From Bog-756 sp963745955 (GTDB lineage Bacteria; Actinomycetota; Acidimicrobiia; Acidimicrobiales; RAAP-2), in the NCBI GenBank assembly GCA_963745955.1, contig CAVUZI010000006.1, positions 248,001 through 312,000 on the forward strand: a DNA stretch of 64,000 nt. The letters run 5' to 3'. A program made the translations under genes and the position numbers. Each line of letters opens with the position of its first letter. Within the stretch, counting starts at the first letter, position 1. This document shows positions 44,257 to 52,377 of the stretch, one piece after another. The notes beneath the pieces were generated by a model. It worked only from the letters and a program-made list of their open reading frames with translations, was not told where the DNA came from and searched no databases.

Positions 44257-45149
44257 ACCGCGGCATCCGTGGCCATCCGAACCGGGTTGCGGTCCCGGGT
44301 GGTGATCGTCATGGCCTCGTTCATCGGGTTCGTGGCCTTCTTCTGGCCGTTCGTCGTGGCACCCGGAAGGTTCGGGGACACGGCCATGGCCCCGTTGATG
44401 TTCGGCGCACTGCTGGTGCTGGTGCTGGCCGTCATCGTCGCCGAGATCGCCGACGGTGGCATCGACGCAAAAGCGATCGCCATGCTGGGCGTGCTGTCCG
44501 CCATCGGCGCCGCCCTGCGCCCACTGGGAGCGGGAACGGCCGGCGTCGAGACGGTCTTCTTCACCATCGTCATCGCCGGAAGGGTCTTCGGCGCAGGCTT
44601 CGGGTTCACGCTGGGCTGCACGACGTTGTTCGCCTCGGCCCTCATCACCGGGGGGGTGGGTCCATGGATGCCGTACCAGATGTTCGGGTGCGCCTGGGTC
44701 GGGCTCCTCGCCGGGCTCCTCCCGCCCGCCTCGGGCCGCCGTGAGGTCCTCATGCTGGCCGCCTACGGGGCCGTCTCCGGCTACGTCTTCGGATTCCTGC
44801 TCAATCTCTCGTTCTGGCCCTTCTACCTCGACCCTTCCAGCAGCATCGCCTACCTGCCGGGCGCCTCACTGGCCGTCAACGTCGCACCGCTATCTGATCT
44901 TCGATGCCACCACGTCTCTCGGCTGGGACACGGGGCGGGCCGTCACCACCTTCGCCATGCATCCTGCTGGTCGGGCCGGCCATGCTCGCCACCTTCCGCC
45001 GGGCGGCACGCCGGGCCGCCTTCGAGGCGCCGGTCACCTTCGCTGACCACGCCCGAGGCGCCCGGGACCGACCGGTCCTCGGCGGAACGAGCCCACTGAG
45101 GCCGACGGTCGTCACCCCACCGCGGGGAGCGCTCTGGCCGCCCCGGTGA
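44254..45149 (+). CDS. ECF transporter S component, with two frame breaks
   Basis: About 297 residues. ATG at 44254 behind cggaggcgggcac. Membrane segments: VIVMASFIGFVAFFWPFVV, MFGALLVLVLAVIVAEIADG, IAMLGVLSAIGAALRPLGAG, FFTIVIAGRVFGAGFGFTLG, CTTLFASALITGGVGPWMPY, GCAWVGLLAGLLPPASGRRE, YGAVSGYVFGFLLNLSFWPF. Surplus bases near 44886 and 44958 must be removed to read AVNVARYLIFDATTSLGWDT and then LLVGPAMLATFRRAARRA. The family comprises substrate-binding membrane subunits of ECF importers; regulation by a cobalamin riboswitch suggests a corrinoid, but the S component does not identify the ligand by itself. The end overlaps the convergent desaturase gene. Confidence 0.85.
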
Positions 45150-46152
45150 CACGCAGGTGGCGCACCACCTCGCGGTAGGCACGCCACGGGCTCTGCTCGG
45201 TGTAGGCGATCCGGTGCTCGGTGCAGAACGGGCGCACCAGCTTCCGGGCCCGACGGAGGTTGGCTCGAGGCATGGTCGGGAACAGGTGGTGCTCGATCTG
45301 GGTGTCCAGTCCCCCGAACAGGAAGCCGGTGAACGAAGGGCCGGACAGGTTGCGCGAGGTGAGCACCTGGCGGCGAAGGAAACCCAGTTCGTCACCTGGG
45401 ACCATCACCGGCATGCCCACGTGGTTGGTCAGGAAGCTCACACCCAGGTAGAAGCCGAAGAGCGACTGGGTGACGGCGATGAAGACCACGGCCCGGACGG
45501 GCGAGAGCACGGCGAACGGCACGACGAAGAAGACACCCACGTGGACGATGAGCAGCCCGGCCTCGACCAGGGCGGCGAGATCCCGGCGCCGCACCAACGC
45601 CGCCGCGCTGGCCACGTGCATGTTGAGGGCCTCGAGGAACAGCAGGGGCACGAGCAGGACCGCCTGGGCACTGGCGTACAGCCGGCCGATCCGCCCGAGG
45701 TCCTGGACCTGTTCGCGGGTGTAGACCAATGCGCCCGGAGCCATGTCCGGGTCCTTTCCGGGCCGGTTGGTGTGGGCATGATGCCGATTGTGCTTGGACA
45801 GCCACCACCCGAAGCTGAAGCCGGTGAACAGATTGGCGACGACGAGCCCGATGGCATCGTTGTCGCGCCGGCGCGTGCAGATCTGCCGGTGACCGGCGTC
45901 GTGGCCGATGAATCCGAGCTGGGCGAGCACGAAGGCCAATCCCACCGCCACGCACAGGTTCCACCAGGTGTTCCCGAGAAGGAGTGCGGTGCCCACCAGG
46001 GCGAACAGGGCACCGACCGTCGCTCCGATCTTCACGGTGTAGTAGCCGCGGCGACGAGTCAGCAGGCCATCGTCGCGGACCTTGCGGGAAAGTTCGGCAA
46101 AGTCCTCGCGGCCCGCCGCCGACTGGGCGGGCGCAGCGCTTCCTGTGTTCAT
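45112..46152 (-). CDS. Acyl-lipid/acyl-CoA fatty acid desaturase (membrane di-iron)
   Basis: 346 residues. Three histidine boxes: GFIGHDAGHRQI (HDAGH), WWLSKHNRHHAHTNRPGKDP (HNRHH) and GLDTQIEHHLFPTMPRANLR (QIEHH). Four main membrane segments: VGALFALVGTALLLG, LCVAVGLAFVLAQLGFIG, AVLLVPLLFLEALNMHV, AGLLIVHVGVFFVVPFAVL. QIEHH in the third box is typical of front-end (Delta5/Delta6-like) and actinobacterial DesA3-like linoleoyl-type desaturases, which introduce a double bond with O2 and reductant from ferredoxin or cytochrome b5-like partners. Convergent with the ECF operon, overlapping its 3' end by 38 bp. Confidence 0.94.
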   Translation of the reverse strand: MNTGSAAPAQSAAGREDFAELSRKVRDDGLLTRRRGYYTVKIGATVGALFALVGTALLLGNTWWNLCVAVGLAFVLAQLGFIGHDAGHRQICTRRRDNDAIGLVVANLFTGFSFGWWLSKHNRHHAHTNRPGKDPDMAPGALVYTREQVQDLGRIGRLYASAQAVLLVPLLFLEALNMHVASAAALVRRRDLAALVEAGLLIVHVGVFFVVPFAVLSPVRAVVFIAVTQSLFGFYLGVSFLTNHVGMPVMVPGDELGFLRRQVLTSRNLSGPSFTGFLFGGLDTQIEHHLFPTMPRANLRRARKLVRPFCTEHRIAYTEQSPWRAYREVVRHLRVTGAARALPAVG

Positions 46153-46450
46153 GGACGTCTCTCGTTCCGCACCCGACGGTACGGTGGGGTCGGCAGCCCG
46201 GATGGGCAGCTCGCGGTGGTCAAGATCTGGACTCTGCCGACCGCTGCTCTATCGAACGGACGCGACCCCGTCAGTCGGACTGCGGTGGACACGCAGGGCG
46301 CGCCCTCTCCGAACCCGGGATGACCAGCCCACCTTACCGCCCCCTGCCTCCGGTCCCGGGCGCGGCTCGACCCGTTCCGGTCCGACTGCCTCCGACATCC
46401 GCGGTGCCCCGGCATTTCCTGGGATACTGGGCGCCGACCGCCAGGCCGCG
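46153..46450. other. Intergenic region between desaturase and DMT remnant
   Basis: About 300 bp with no recognisable gene. It holds the upstream region of the desaturase. Searching all three plus frames for the missing N-terminal half of the DMT transporter found nothing hydrophobic. Confidence 0.5.
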
Positions 46451-46813
46451 GTGACCAAGGTTTTCGTGGGCTACCTCCACCAGGGGCTCGGACCGATCCT
46501 CTCCTCGTGGACCACCTACGCGCTCATCATCTCGGCCCTCTTCGGGTTCACGCTGCAACAGTCGGCCCTCAAGACGGGCGTGCTCGCTCCGGCCATGGCC
46601 TCGAGCAATGCCATGACCCTCTTTGCCAGCACGCTGCTCGGCATCATCGTCTTCGACGAGACCCTGGCCCACGGGGACGGCCGCCTGGCCCCGGCGGCTC
46701 TCGGTCTGGTGGTGGCCCTGCTCGGGATGTCCACGCTCGCCGGGGAGGAGCAGCCGGTACCTGACGGCCGGGGCGCCGACGGCTCCCTGCCGGCACCGAG
46801 CCGCGGGAGCTAG
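46451..46813 (+). pseudogene. C-terminal remnant of an EamA/DMT-type transporter
   Basis: 120 residues from the GTG at 46451. Only about four hydrophobic segments are present: LGPILSSWTTYALIISALFG, LQQSALKTGVLAPAMASSNA, TLFASTLLGIIVFDETLA, RLAPAALGLVVALLGMSTLA. They align with the second half of the DMT transporter encoded at 53248-54208 (FLAQNAFHAGPIAASQTALV, IAIGIGLFGDNL). Half-size DMT proteins exist, but the reading begins inside a conserved segment and no start-like leader is visible, so a truncated gene is more likely. A small intact half-transporter is the alternative. Confidence 0.6.
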
Positions 46814-46898
46814 TCCCTCACCGTCCACGGGGGCGATGGCCGAATATGTTGGTATTGCGTCATTGACGCCATCGACGGCGTGATGCACGCTGGCACCC

Positions 46899-47891
46899 AT
46901 GAAGGAGCGCCATGTGGTCATCGTCGGATATCCGGGGGTCCAGCCGCTCGACATCGTGGGTCCGTTCGAGGTATTCGCCGGCGCCACCCGGGCCGCCGAC
47001 GCGCTGGGTCGAACCGGCGGCTACCGGGTGACACTGGCCTCGGGCCAAGCCCGTTCCATCCGGGCCGAGAGCGGGCTGGGCCTGTGCACCGAACCGTTGC
47101 CGGAGGTCGGGACGAGCATCGACACGCTGGTCATTCCCGGAGGCGGTCAGGCCCGTGCCGCCCGCGGCGATCGGGGGCTGATCACCTGGATCATGACGGT
47201 GGCTCCCCGCTGTCGCCGGGTGGCCACCGTGTGCACGGGGGCATTCCTGGCCGCCCAGGCCGGCCTGCTGGACGGGCGGCGGGTCACCACCCACTGGGCA
47301 CAGGCCGATCGCCTGGCCGCAGAGTTCCCGTCGCTCCATGTCGACCCGGACCCCATCTACATCCAGGACGGGAAGTACTGGACGAGCGCCGGGGTCACCG
47401 CCGGCATCGACCTGGCCCTGGCCATGGTGGAGAACGACCTCGGCGCCGAGGTGGCCCAGACCGTTGCCCGCTGGCTGGTGATGTTCCTCCACCGGCCGGG
47501 CGGCCAGACCCAGTTCGCATCACCGGTATGGGTGCCGCGGGCGCAACGGTCGACCGTTCGGGCCGTCCAGTCCATGGTCGAATCGGAACCGGACGGGGAC
47601 CACCGGGTCCCCGTGCTGGCTCAGGCGGCATCCATGAGCGTGCGCCACTTCACCCGGGTGTTCACCGACGAAGTGGGCGAGACACCGGGCCGGTTCGTCG
47701 AGAGGGTGCGGACCGAAGTCGCCCGCCGCGAGCTGGAGACGACCAACGACACCCTGGACCTCATCGCCGCCCGTTGCGGCTTCGGCACCGCGGAGACCCT
47801 GCGGCGGACCTTCAAACGGCGCCTCGATGTGGCCCCCGACTCCTACCGACGACGCTTCCGCGTCGTCACCGACCGAAAGGCGAGCGCGTGA
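46899..47891 (+). CDS. GlxA-family transcriptional regulator (DJ-1/PfpI domain plus AraC HTH)
   Basis: 330 residues. Residues 1-185 are a class-I glutamine-amidotransferase-like/DJ-1 domain: VVIVGYPGVQPLDIVGPFEV, IDTLVIPGGGQARA, VATVCTGAFLAAQAGLLDGR with the nucleophile-elbow Cys, VTTHWAQADRLAAEFPSLHV, SAGVTAGIDLALAMVENDLG. Residues ~225-320 hold a double AraC helix-turn-helix: VLAQAASMSVRHFTRVFTDE, TLDLIAARCGFGTAETLRRT, FKRRLDVAPDSYRRRF. It is probably a ligand-sensing activator. Its TGA overlaps the GTG start of the DJ-1 gene, making that gene the obvious target and partner. Confidence 0.93.
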   Translation: MKERHVVIVGYPGVQPLDIVGPFEVFAGATRAADALGRTGGYRVTLASGQARSIRAESGLGLCTEPLPEVGTSIDTLVIPGGGQARAARGDRGLITWIMTVAPRCRRVATVCTGAFLAAQAGLLDGRRVTTHWAQADRLAAEFPSLHVDPDPIYIQDGKYWTSAGVTAGIDLALAMVENDLGAEVAQTVARWLVMFLHRPGGQTQFASPVWVPRAQRSTVRAVQSMVESEPDGDHRVPVLAQAASMSVRHFTRVFTDEVGETPGRFVERVRTEVARRELETTNDTLDLIAARCGFGTAETLRRTFKRRLDVAPDSYRRRFRVVTDRKASA

Positions 47892-48538
47892 CCAACCAAC
47901 TCCAGACCGTCATTCCCCTGTTTCCGGGGTTCACCGCACTGGACGGGATCGGCCCCTACGAGGTCCTCCAGCGCATACCGACCGTCGACGTCACCTTCAT
48001 CGCCGACCAGCGGGGCGAGGTCCGGAGCGACAACCAGATGGTGGGCATCGTCGCCGACGGCACCTTCTCCGACTTCCCCCGTCCCGACGTCATCGTGTTC
48101 CCGGGCGGGGTGGGGACGCGCCCGCTCGAGCTCGACGAGCGGCTGCACCAGTGGGTACGCGATGCGCATGCAACCACCCGGTTCACCACCTCCGTCTGCA
48201 CGGGCTCGCTCGTCCTCGGAGCCGCCGGCCTCCTCACGGGGCTCACCGCGACCACCCACTGGGCGTGCTATCCGGAGCTCGAGGCCCACGGCGCCATCGC
48301 CACCCCACAGCGGGTGGTCGAGCACGTGGAGCGACGGATCATCACCTCGGCCGGTGTCTCGAGCGGCATCGACATGGCGCTCCGGTTGGTGGAGCTGCTG
48401 GTCGACCGCACCGCGGCAGAGGCCGTGCAGCTGATGATCGAGTACGACCCACAGCCCCCCTTCGACACCGGGTCGTTGGCCAAGTCGAGCGACGCCGTAC
48501 TGGGCCGGGTCAAGGAGTACGCCTCGCTCCGGAATTAG
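47888..48538 (+). CDS. DJ-1/PfpI family protein (isonitrile hydratase-like)
   Basis: 216 residues, GTG start overlapping the regulator stop (GTGA). Fold motifs: VIPLFPGFTALDGIGPYEVL, VDVTFIADQRGEVRSDNQMV, DVIVFPGGVGTRPLELDERL, the nucleophile Cys in TTSVCTGSLVLGAAGLLTGL, TATTHWACYPELEAHGAIAT and ITSAGVSSGIDMALRLVELL. The set is closest to isonitrile (cyclohexyl isocyanide) hydratases, which turn R-NC into N-formamides. That specific activity is a family-level suggestion; other DJ-1 glyoxalase or amidase roles remain possible. Converges on the serine hydrolase gene with a 23-bp gap. Confidence 0.9.
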   Translation: MTNQLQTVIPLFPGFTALDGIGPYEVLQRIPTVDVTFIADQRGEVRSDNQMVGIVADGTFSDFPRPDVIVFPGGVGTRPLELDERLHQWVRDAHATTRFTTSVCTGSLVLGAAGLLTGLTATTHWACYPELEAHGAIATPQRVVEHVERRIITSAGVSSGIDMALRLVELLVDRTAAEAVQLMIEYDPQPPFDTGSLAKSSDAVLGRVKEYASLRN

Positions 48539-48561
48539 GAGCCGCGGGCAGAGCCGGCCGG

Positions 48562-49833
48562 TCAGTCGACCAGCGCCTGGTAGACGAGTGCCCGCAGCTG
48601 GGCCCGGATCGGATACGAGAACGAGGGAAGCAACTGGGTCATGAACACCACGGCCAGGTCCTCCACCGGGTCGATCCAGAACGCGGTGCTGGCCGCACCA
48701 CCCCAGTAGTACTCCCCGACCGAGCCGGCGGCCTTGGTGGCCGCGGGCCCCTGGCCGATGGCGAATCCGAGCCCGAAACCTGCGCCGCTGAATCCAGCCT
48801 CCCCGAAACCACCGACGGCCAGCTGGGCCAGGTCCCGACCACCGGGGAGATGGTTGCAGGTCATGAGGTCGAGCGTCTTCCGGCCGAGAAGTCGGCGACC
48901 GTCGAGCTCACCCCGGCCGAGCAGCATCTGGCAGAAGCGGAGGTAATCGGCCGTCGTCGAGACGAGCCCGCCTGCGCCCGACAGGTACGACCGCTGTCGG
49001 CGATAGGTGCTGTGCTCGGGATCGTCCATGAGCGCGGGCGGTTCACCTTTGCAGTACCGGTAGCAGGCGGCGAACCGGTCGACGGCACCGGCCGGGACGG
49101 AGAAGTCGGTGTCGAACATGCCCAGTGGTTCGAACACGTTGCCCCGGAGGTACCGGTCGAACCGCTCCCCGGAGAGGATCTCGACCAACCGGGCGCAGAT
49201 GTCGGTGGAGAGCCCGTAGTTCCAGTGGGTACCCGGATGGAATTTGAGCGGGTACCCGGCCAGCAGCGTGCACACCCCTTCGAGCGTCAACCCGTGGCGG
49301 GCCTCGTGAACCTCGGAGGCGAACCGATCGTCGATCGGATGGCCCGGCGACAGGCTTCCGGCCAGCCCGGTCATGTGGGTCAGCGCATCGAGAACGGTCA
49401 TCGGCGCCTCCGGCTCGACCAGCCGGAGGGAGCCGTCGGCCTGGAGCTCGCCCACCTTCAGGGCTCGCCATCCATCGATGTAGCGGGCCACCGGGTCGGT
49501 GAGCTGGAACGCCCCCTGCTCGTAGAGCTGCATCAGAGCGAGCGACGCGATCGGCTTGGTCATCGAATAGATGCGCCAGATCGTGTCGTCCGCGACCGGC
49601 CTGGAACGCTCGCGGTCCATGAGGCCGAGTGATCGCCAGTAGGCCAGCCGGCCACCGCGGGTCACGGCCATCTGGCAACCCGGGATCTTCCCGGTCTCCA
49701 CATAGCGGTGCTCGAAGTGCTCGGTGAGGCGTTCGAGGCGACCGGCATCGAAGCCGGCGCCCTCCGGGTCGGCCTGTGGGCCCGGGCCGCGGGATCCCCC
49801 GGCCACCTGGTGGCGGGAGTCGACCGCGGTCAC
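48562..49833 (-). CDS. Serine hydrolase, beta-lactamase/esterase family (EstB-like)
   Basis: 423 residues from the GTG at 49833, overlapping the SDR stop by 3 nt (GTGA arrangement). Class-C beta-lactamase fold: GCQMAVTRGGRLAYWRSLGL, nucleophile SxxK in RIYSMTKPIASLALMQLYEQ, second motif around HWNYGLSTDICARLVEIL, and WGGAASTAFWIDPVEDLAVV where penicillin-recognising enzymes have K/HTG. LTHMTGLAGSLSPGHPIDDR is typical of the carboxylesterase branch. A cytosolic ester or lactone hydrolase acting with the adjacent SDR and ACAD is the simplest reading. No signal peptide. Confidence 0.9.
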   Translation of the reverse strand: MTAVDSRHQVAGGSRGPGPQADPEGAGFDAGRLERLTEHFEHRYVETGKIPGCQMAVTRGGRLAYWRSLGLMDRERSRPVADDTIWRIYSMTKPIASLALMQLYEQGAFQLTDPVARYIDGWRALKVGELQADGSLRLVEPEAPMTVLDALTHMTGLAGSLSPGHPIDDRFASEVHEARHGLTLEGVCTLLAGYPLKFHPGTHWNYGLSTDICARLVEILSGERFDRYLRGNVFEPLGMFDTDFSVPAGAVDRFAACYRYCKGEPPALMDDPEHSTYRRQRSYLSGAGGLVSTTADYLRFCQMLLGRGELDGRRLLGRKTLDLMTCNHLPGGRDLAQLAVGGFGEAGFSGAGFGLGFAIGQGPAATKAAGSVGEYYWGGAASTAFWIDPVEDLAVVFMTQLLPSFSYPIRAQLRALVYQALVD

Positions 49834-50756
49834 GAGTCCCGCCTCCCCGACATGTTGGCGTTGGGCGCCGCCCGCGACACCAGCCCGGGGATGACCTCGC
49901 CGAGCTCGGATGGCTCCCAGCGGTCGTCCTTGCTCACTCCGGGTCCGGCCACCCAACCCTCGGCCACGCTGATGTGGCCGCCGTACACATTGAAGACCCG
50001 GCCGGTGATGGCGGCGGCACCGGGACTGGCCAGCCACACCACCAGTGGAGCGATGTTGTCGGGGTCGTTCGGATCGAACTCTTCTGGCTTCCGGTCGGTC
50101 CGCCCCTCACCGAAGCCCAGGTTCTCGGTCATCCGGGTCAATGCGGCAGGGGCAATGGCGTTGACGGTGACCCCGTAACGAGCGAGCTCCATGGCCGCGA
50201 TCACCGTCATCGACGCGATGCCGGCCTTGGCCGCCCCGTAGTTGGTCTGGCCCACGTTGCCGTAGATGCCCGACGGAGAGGTCGTGTTGATGATGCGGGC
50301 GTCGTTGGTCTCACCGGCCTTCACACGGTCGCGCCAGTAGTCGGCGGCCCAGCGCATGGGCGCGAACGTGCCGCGCAGATGCACCCGGATGACTGCGTCC
50401 CACTCGGTGTCGGTCATGTTCACCAACATCCGGTCCCGCAGGATCCCGGCATTGTTGACCAGGACGTCGAGCCCACCGAAGGTGTCCACCGCGGTGGCGA
50501 TCAGTCGCTGTGCGCCGTCCCAGTCGCTGATGTCCTCGCCGTTGGCCACCGCCTCGGCCCCGAAACCGCGTATCTCCTCGACCACCTCTCCGGCCGGACC
50601 TTCCGAGGACCCGCTCCCGTCGACCTCGGCACCGAGGTCGTTGACGACGACCTTGGCCCCCTGGCGGGCGAACTCGATGGCGTGGCTGCGGCCGATGCCA
50701 CGACCGGCACCGGTGACGACGACGATCCTGCCTTCGCAGATCCCGGACATGTCCAC
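49830..50756 (-). CDS. SDR family oxidoreductase ((3R)-hydroxyacyl-CoA dehydrogenase-like)
   Basis: 308 residues; start ATG 50756 or the second ATG two codons later. Classical SDR: VVVTGAGRGIGRSHAIEFAR, VVVNDLGAEVDGSGSSEGPA, LDVLVNNAGILRDRMLVNMT, Ser in IINTTSPSGIYGNVGQTNYG and YGAAK. The VVNDLG and NNAGILRDRM patterns match the dehydrogenase half of the multifunctional (MFE-2/HSD17B4) proteins and actinobacterial hydroxyacyl-CoA or hydroxysteroid dehydrogenases. It reduces or oxidises at C3 with NAD(H). Follows the ACAD gene by 24 bp; overlaps the serine hydrolase start. Confidence 0.92.
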   Translation of the reverse strand: MDMSGICEGRIVVVTGAGRGIGRSHAIEFARQGAKVVVNDLGAEVDGSGSSEGPAGEVVEEIRGFGAEAVANGEDISDWDGAQRLIATAVDTFGGLDVLVNNAGILRDRMLVNMTDTEWDAVIRVHLRGTFAPMRWAADYWRDRVKAGETNDARIINTTSPSGIYGNVGQTNYGAAKAGIASMTVIAAMELARYGVTVNAIAPAALTRMTENLGFGEGRTDRKPEEFDPNDPDNIAPLVVWLASPGAAAITGRVFNVYGGHISVAEGWVAGPGVSKDDRWEPSELGEVIPGLVSRAAPNANMSGRRDS

Positions 50757-50780
50757 CCCTCTTCCTCGGCGGTCTCTTCC

Positions 50781-52169
50781 TCAGCCGTTGGCGGGAAGAT
50801 CTGAGAACGGCGTGTTCCTGTCGGGTCCGGGCTCCTTGGGCAGCCCGAGCACCCGCTCGCCGATGATGTTGCGCTGGATCTGGTCGGTCCCGCCGTAGAT
50901 GGACGGCGCCGGTGAGAGCAGGGCCAGCTCGGTGACCAGTGCGTTGCGTGGGCTGCCGGTGGCCCGGGCCAGCTCTCGGCGGCCGGCATCGTCGTAGGCG
51001 TGGAGCATGCCGCCGGGTCCGATGATCCGGAGGCCGAGGTCGCGGGACAGCCTGATGATCTGGCTCATGGAGAGCTTGGCGATGTTGGGCATGCCCGGTA
51101 TGTCCCCGCCGGACTGCTTGGCCGCCTTGAGCCGGAGCGAGTTGAAGCGGCCGAGCTCGCCGAGGGTGTAGAGACGGGCGAGGTCCTGACGTACGAGGGG
51201 ATCCGATGCCGCCGAGGTGTCCTTGGCCAAGCCGATCATCAGATCCGCTCCCCCCGACATCAAGCCGAGCATGCCCGATTCGCCCTCCCCGTCGGTGGCG
51301 TCGCCCGCCGGACCCGGTCGCGAACCGTTGCTGCCCGCTCCCGTTGCCACGGTCCTGCGCCCACCCGAGGCGACGAAGTCGCCCGCCCGACGCTCGAGGT
51401 GGCCGGTCACCGTCCCCGGAGTCGCACCCGAGCCCAACGGGGAGCCGGCCCCCGAGCCGAGCCCGCTGCGCTCGTTCATGAGCGTGGTGTTGGCCACCGC
51501 CCACCCGTGGTTCTCACCGCCGATCACCGCGTCGTCGGCCACCCGCGCGTCGGTCATGAACACCTCGTTGAAGAGGGCGCGACCCGTCATCTCGCGCAGG
51601 GGGCGCACCTCGACCCCGGGCTGATGCATGGGGAGCGCGAAGTAGGTGATCCCCTGGTGCTTGGGCACGTGGGTGTCGGTGCGGGCCAGGAGCATGCCCA
51701 GATCGGCATACTGGCCGCCCGACGTCCAGACTTTCTGGCCGTTCACGATCCATTCGTCGCCGTCACGCCGCGCCCGGCTCTGCAGTCCGGCCAGGTCCGA
51801 ACCGGCGGCCGGTTCGCTGAACAGCTGGCACCACGCCTGACGGCCGGTCACGATGTCGCGCACGTAGGTGTCGATCTGCTCGCGGGTGCCGTGGGTCACG
51901 ATGGTCGGGGCGGCCAAGAGCAGTCCGAGTCCGGCCGGAGCTCCGAGGGCCCCCGAGGCGGCGATCCGCTGCTGCACCCGGAGCCCGTCGGCACGCGACA
52001 CCCCGCGGCCATAGGCGTCCGCCGGAAGCGAGGGGGCGGACCAACCCGCCAGGCCCAGCCGTTGCCACCACTCGGCGACGGTGAGATCCGGGTCCCAGTT
52101 GTCGGACAGCCAAGCGTCGAGCTCGTCGAGCAGCGGGTCTGCGGTCGCGCTCATGTGTGCGGTGGTCAT
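50781..52169 (-). CDS. Acyl-CoA dehydrogenase with a Gly/Ser-rich insertion
   Basis: 462 residues from the ATG at 52169; a second ATG lies 15 nt later. ACAD core: WWQRLGLAGWSAPSLPADAY, WCQLFSEPAAGSDLAGLQSR, WIVNGQKVWTSGGQYADLGM, ARTDTHVPKHQGITYFALPM, REMTGRALFNEVFMTDARVA, IYGGTDQIQRNIIGERVLGL. Between the beta domain and the C-terminal helices lies an insertion of ~70 residues rich in Gly, Ser and Thr (around residues 250-325). It is in frame with no rescue in other frames, so it looks genuine. First gene of the ACAD-SDR-hydrolase set; divergent from the SDR at 52378 across 208 bp. Confidence 0.92.
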   Translation of the reverse strand: MTTAHMSATADPLLDELDAWLSDNWDPDLTVAEWWQRLGLAGWSAPSLPADAYGRGVSRADGLRVQQRIAASGALGAPAGLGLLLAAPTIVTHGTREQIDTYVRDIVTGRQAWCQLFSEPAAGSDLAGLQSRARRDGDEWIVNGQKVWTSGGQYADLGMLLARTDTHVPKHQGITYFALPMHQPGVEVRPLREMTGRALFNEVFMTDARVADDAVIGGENHGWAVANTTLMNERSGLGSGAGSPLGSGATPGTVTGHLERRAGDFVASGGRRTVATGAGSNGSRPGPAGDATDGEGESGMLGLMSGGADLMIGLAKDTSAASDPLVRQDLARLYTLGELGRFNSLRLKAAKQSGGDIPGMPNIAKLSMSQIIRLSRDLGLRIIGPGGMLHAYDDAGRRELARATGSPRNALVTELALLSPAPSIYGGTDQIQRNIIGERVLGLPKEPGPDRNTPFSDLPANG

Positions 52170-52377
52170 CTCCCGATTCGCCTCCCGGTCGGCCCGTGCC
52201 CAGTCATGTCGTCCTTCGATCTGGGCTTCTCTCGCCCGTGGCCCGGCCCACACTCGACGGTACCATTGCCCCGCCGACCACGCCGTCCGGCTTCCGATCG
52301 CTTCGAGGTCCCGCCGCCGGTGCCCGCTGCAGGGCGAGGGGTGACGACGAGGAACGACCAGTGAGGAGCGCCTCATC

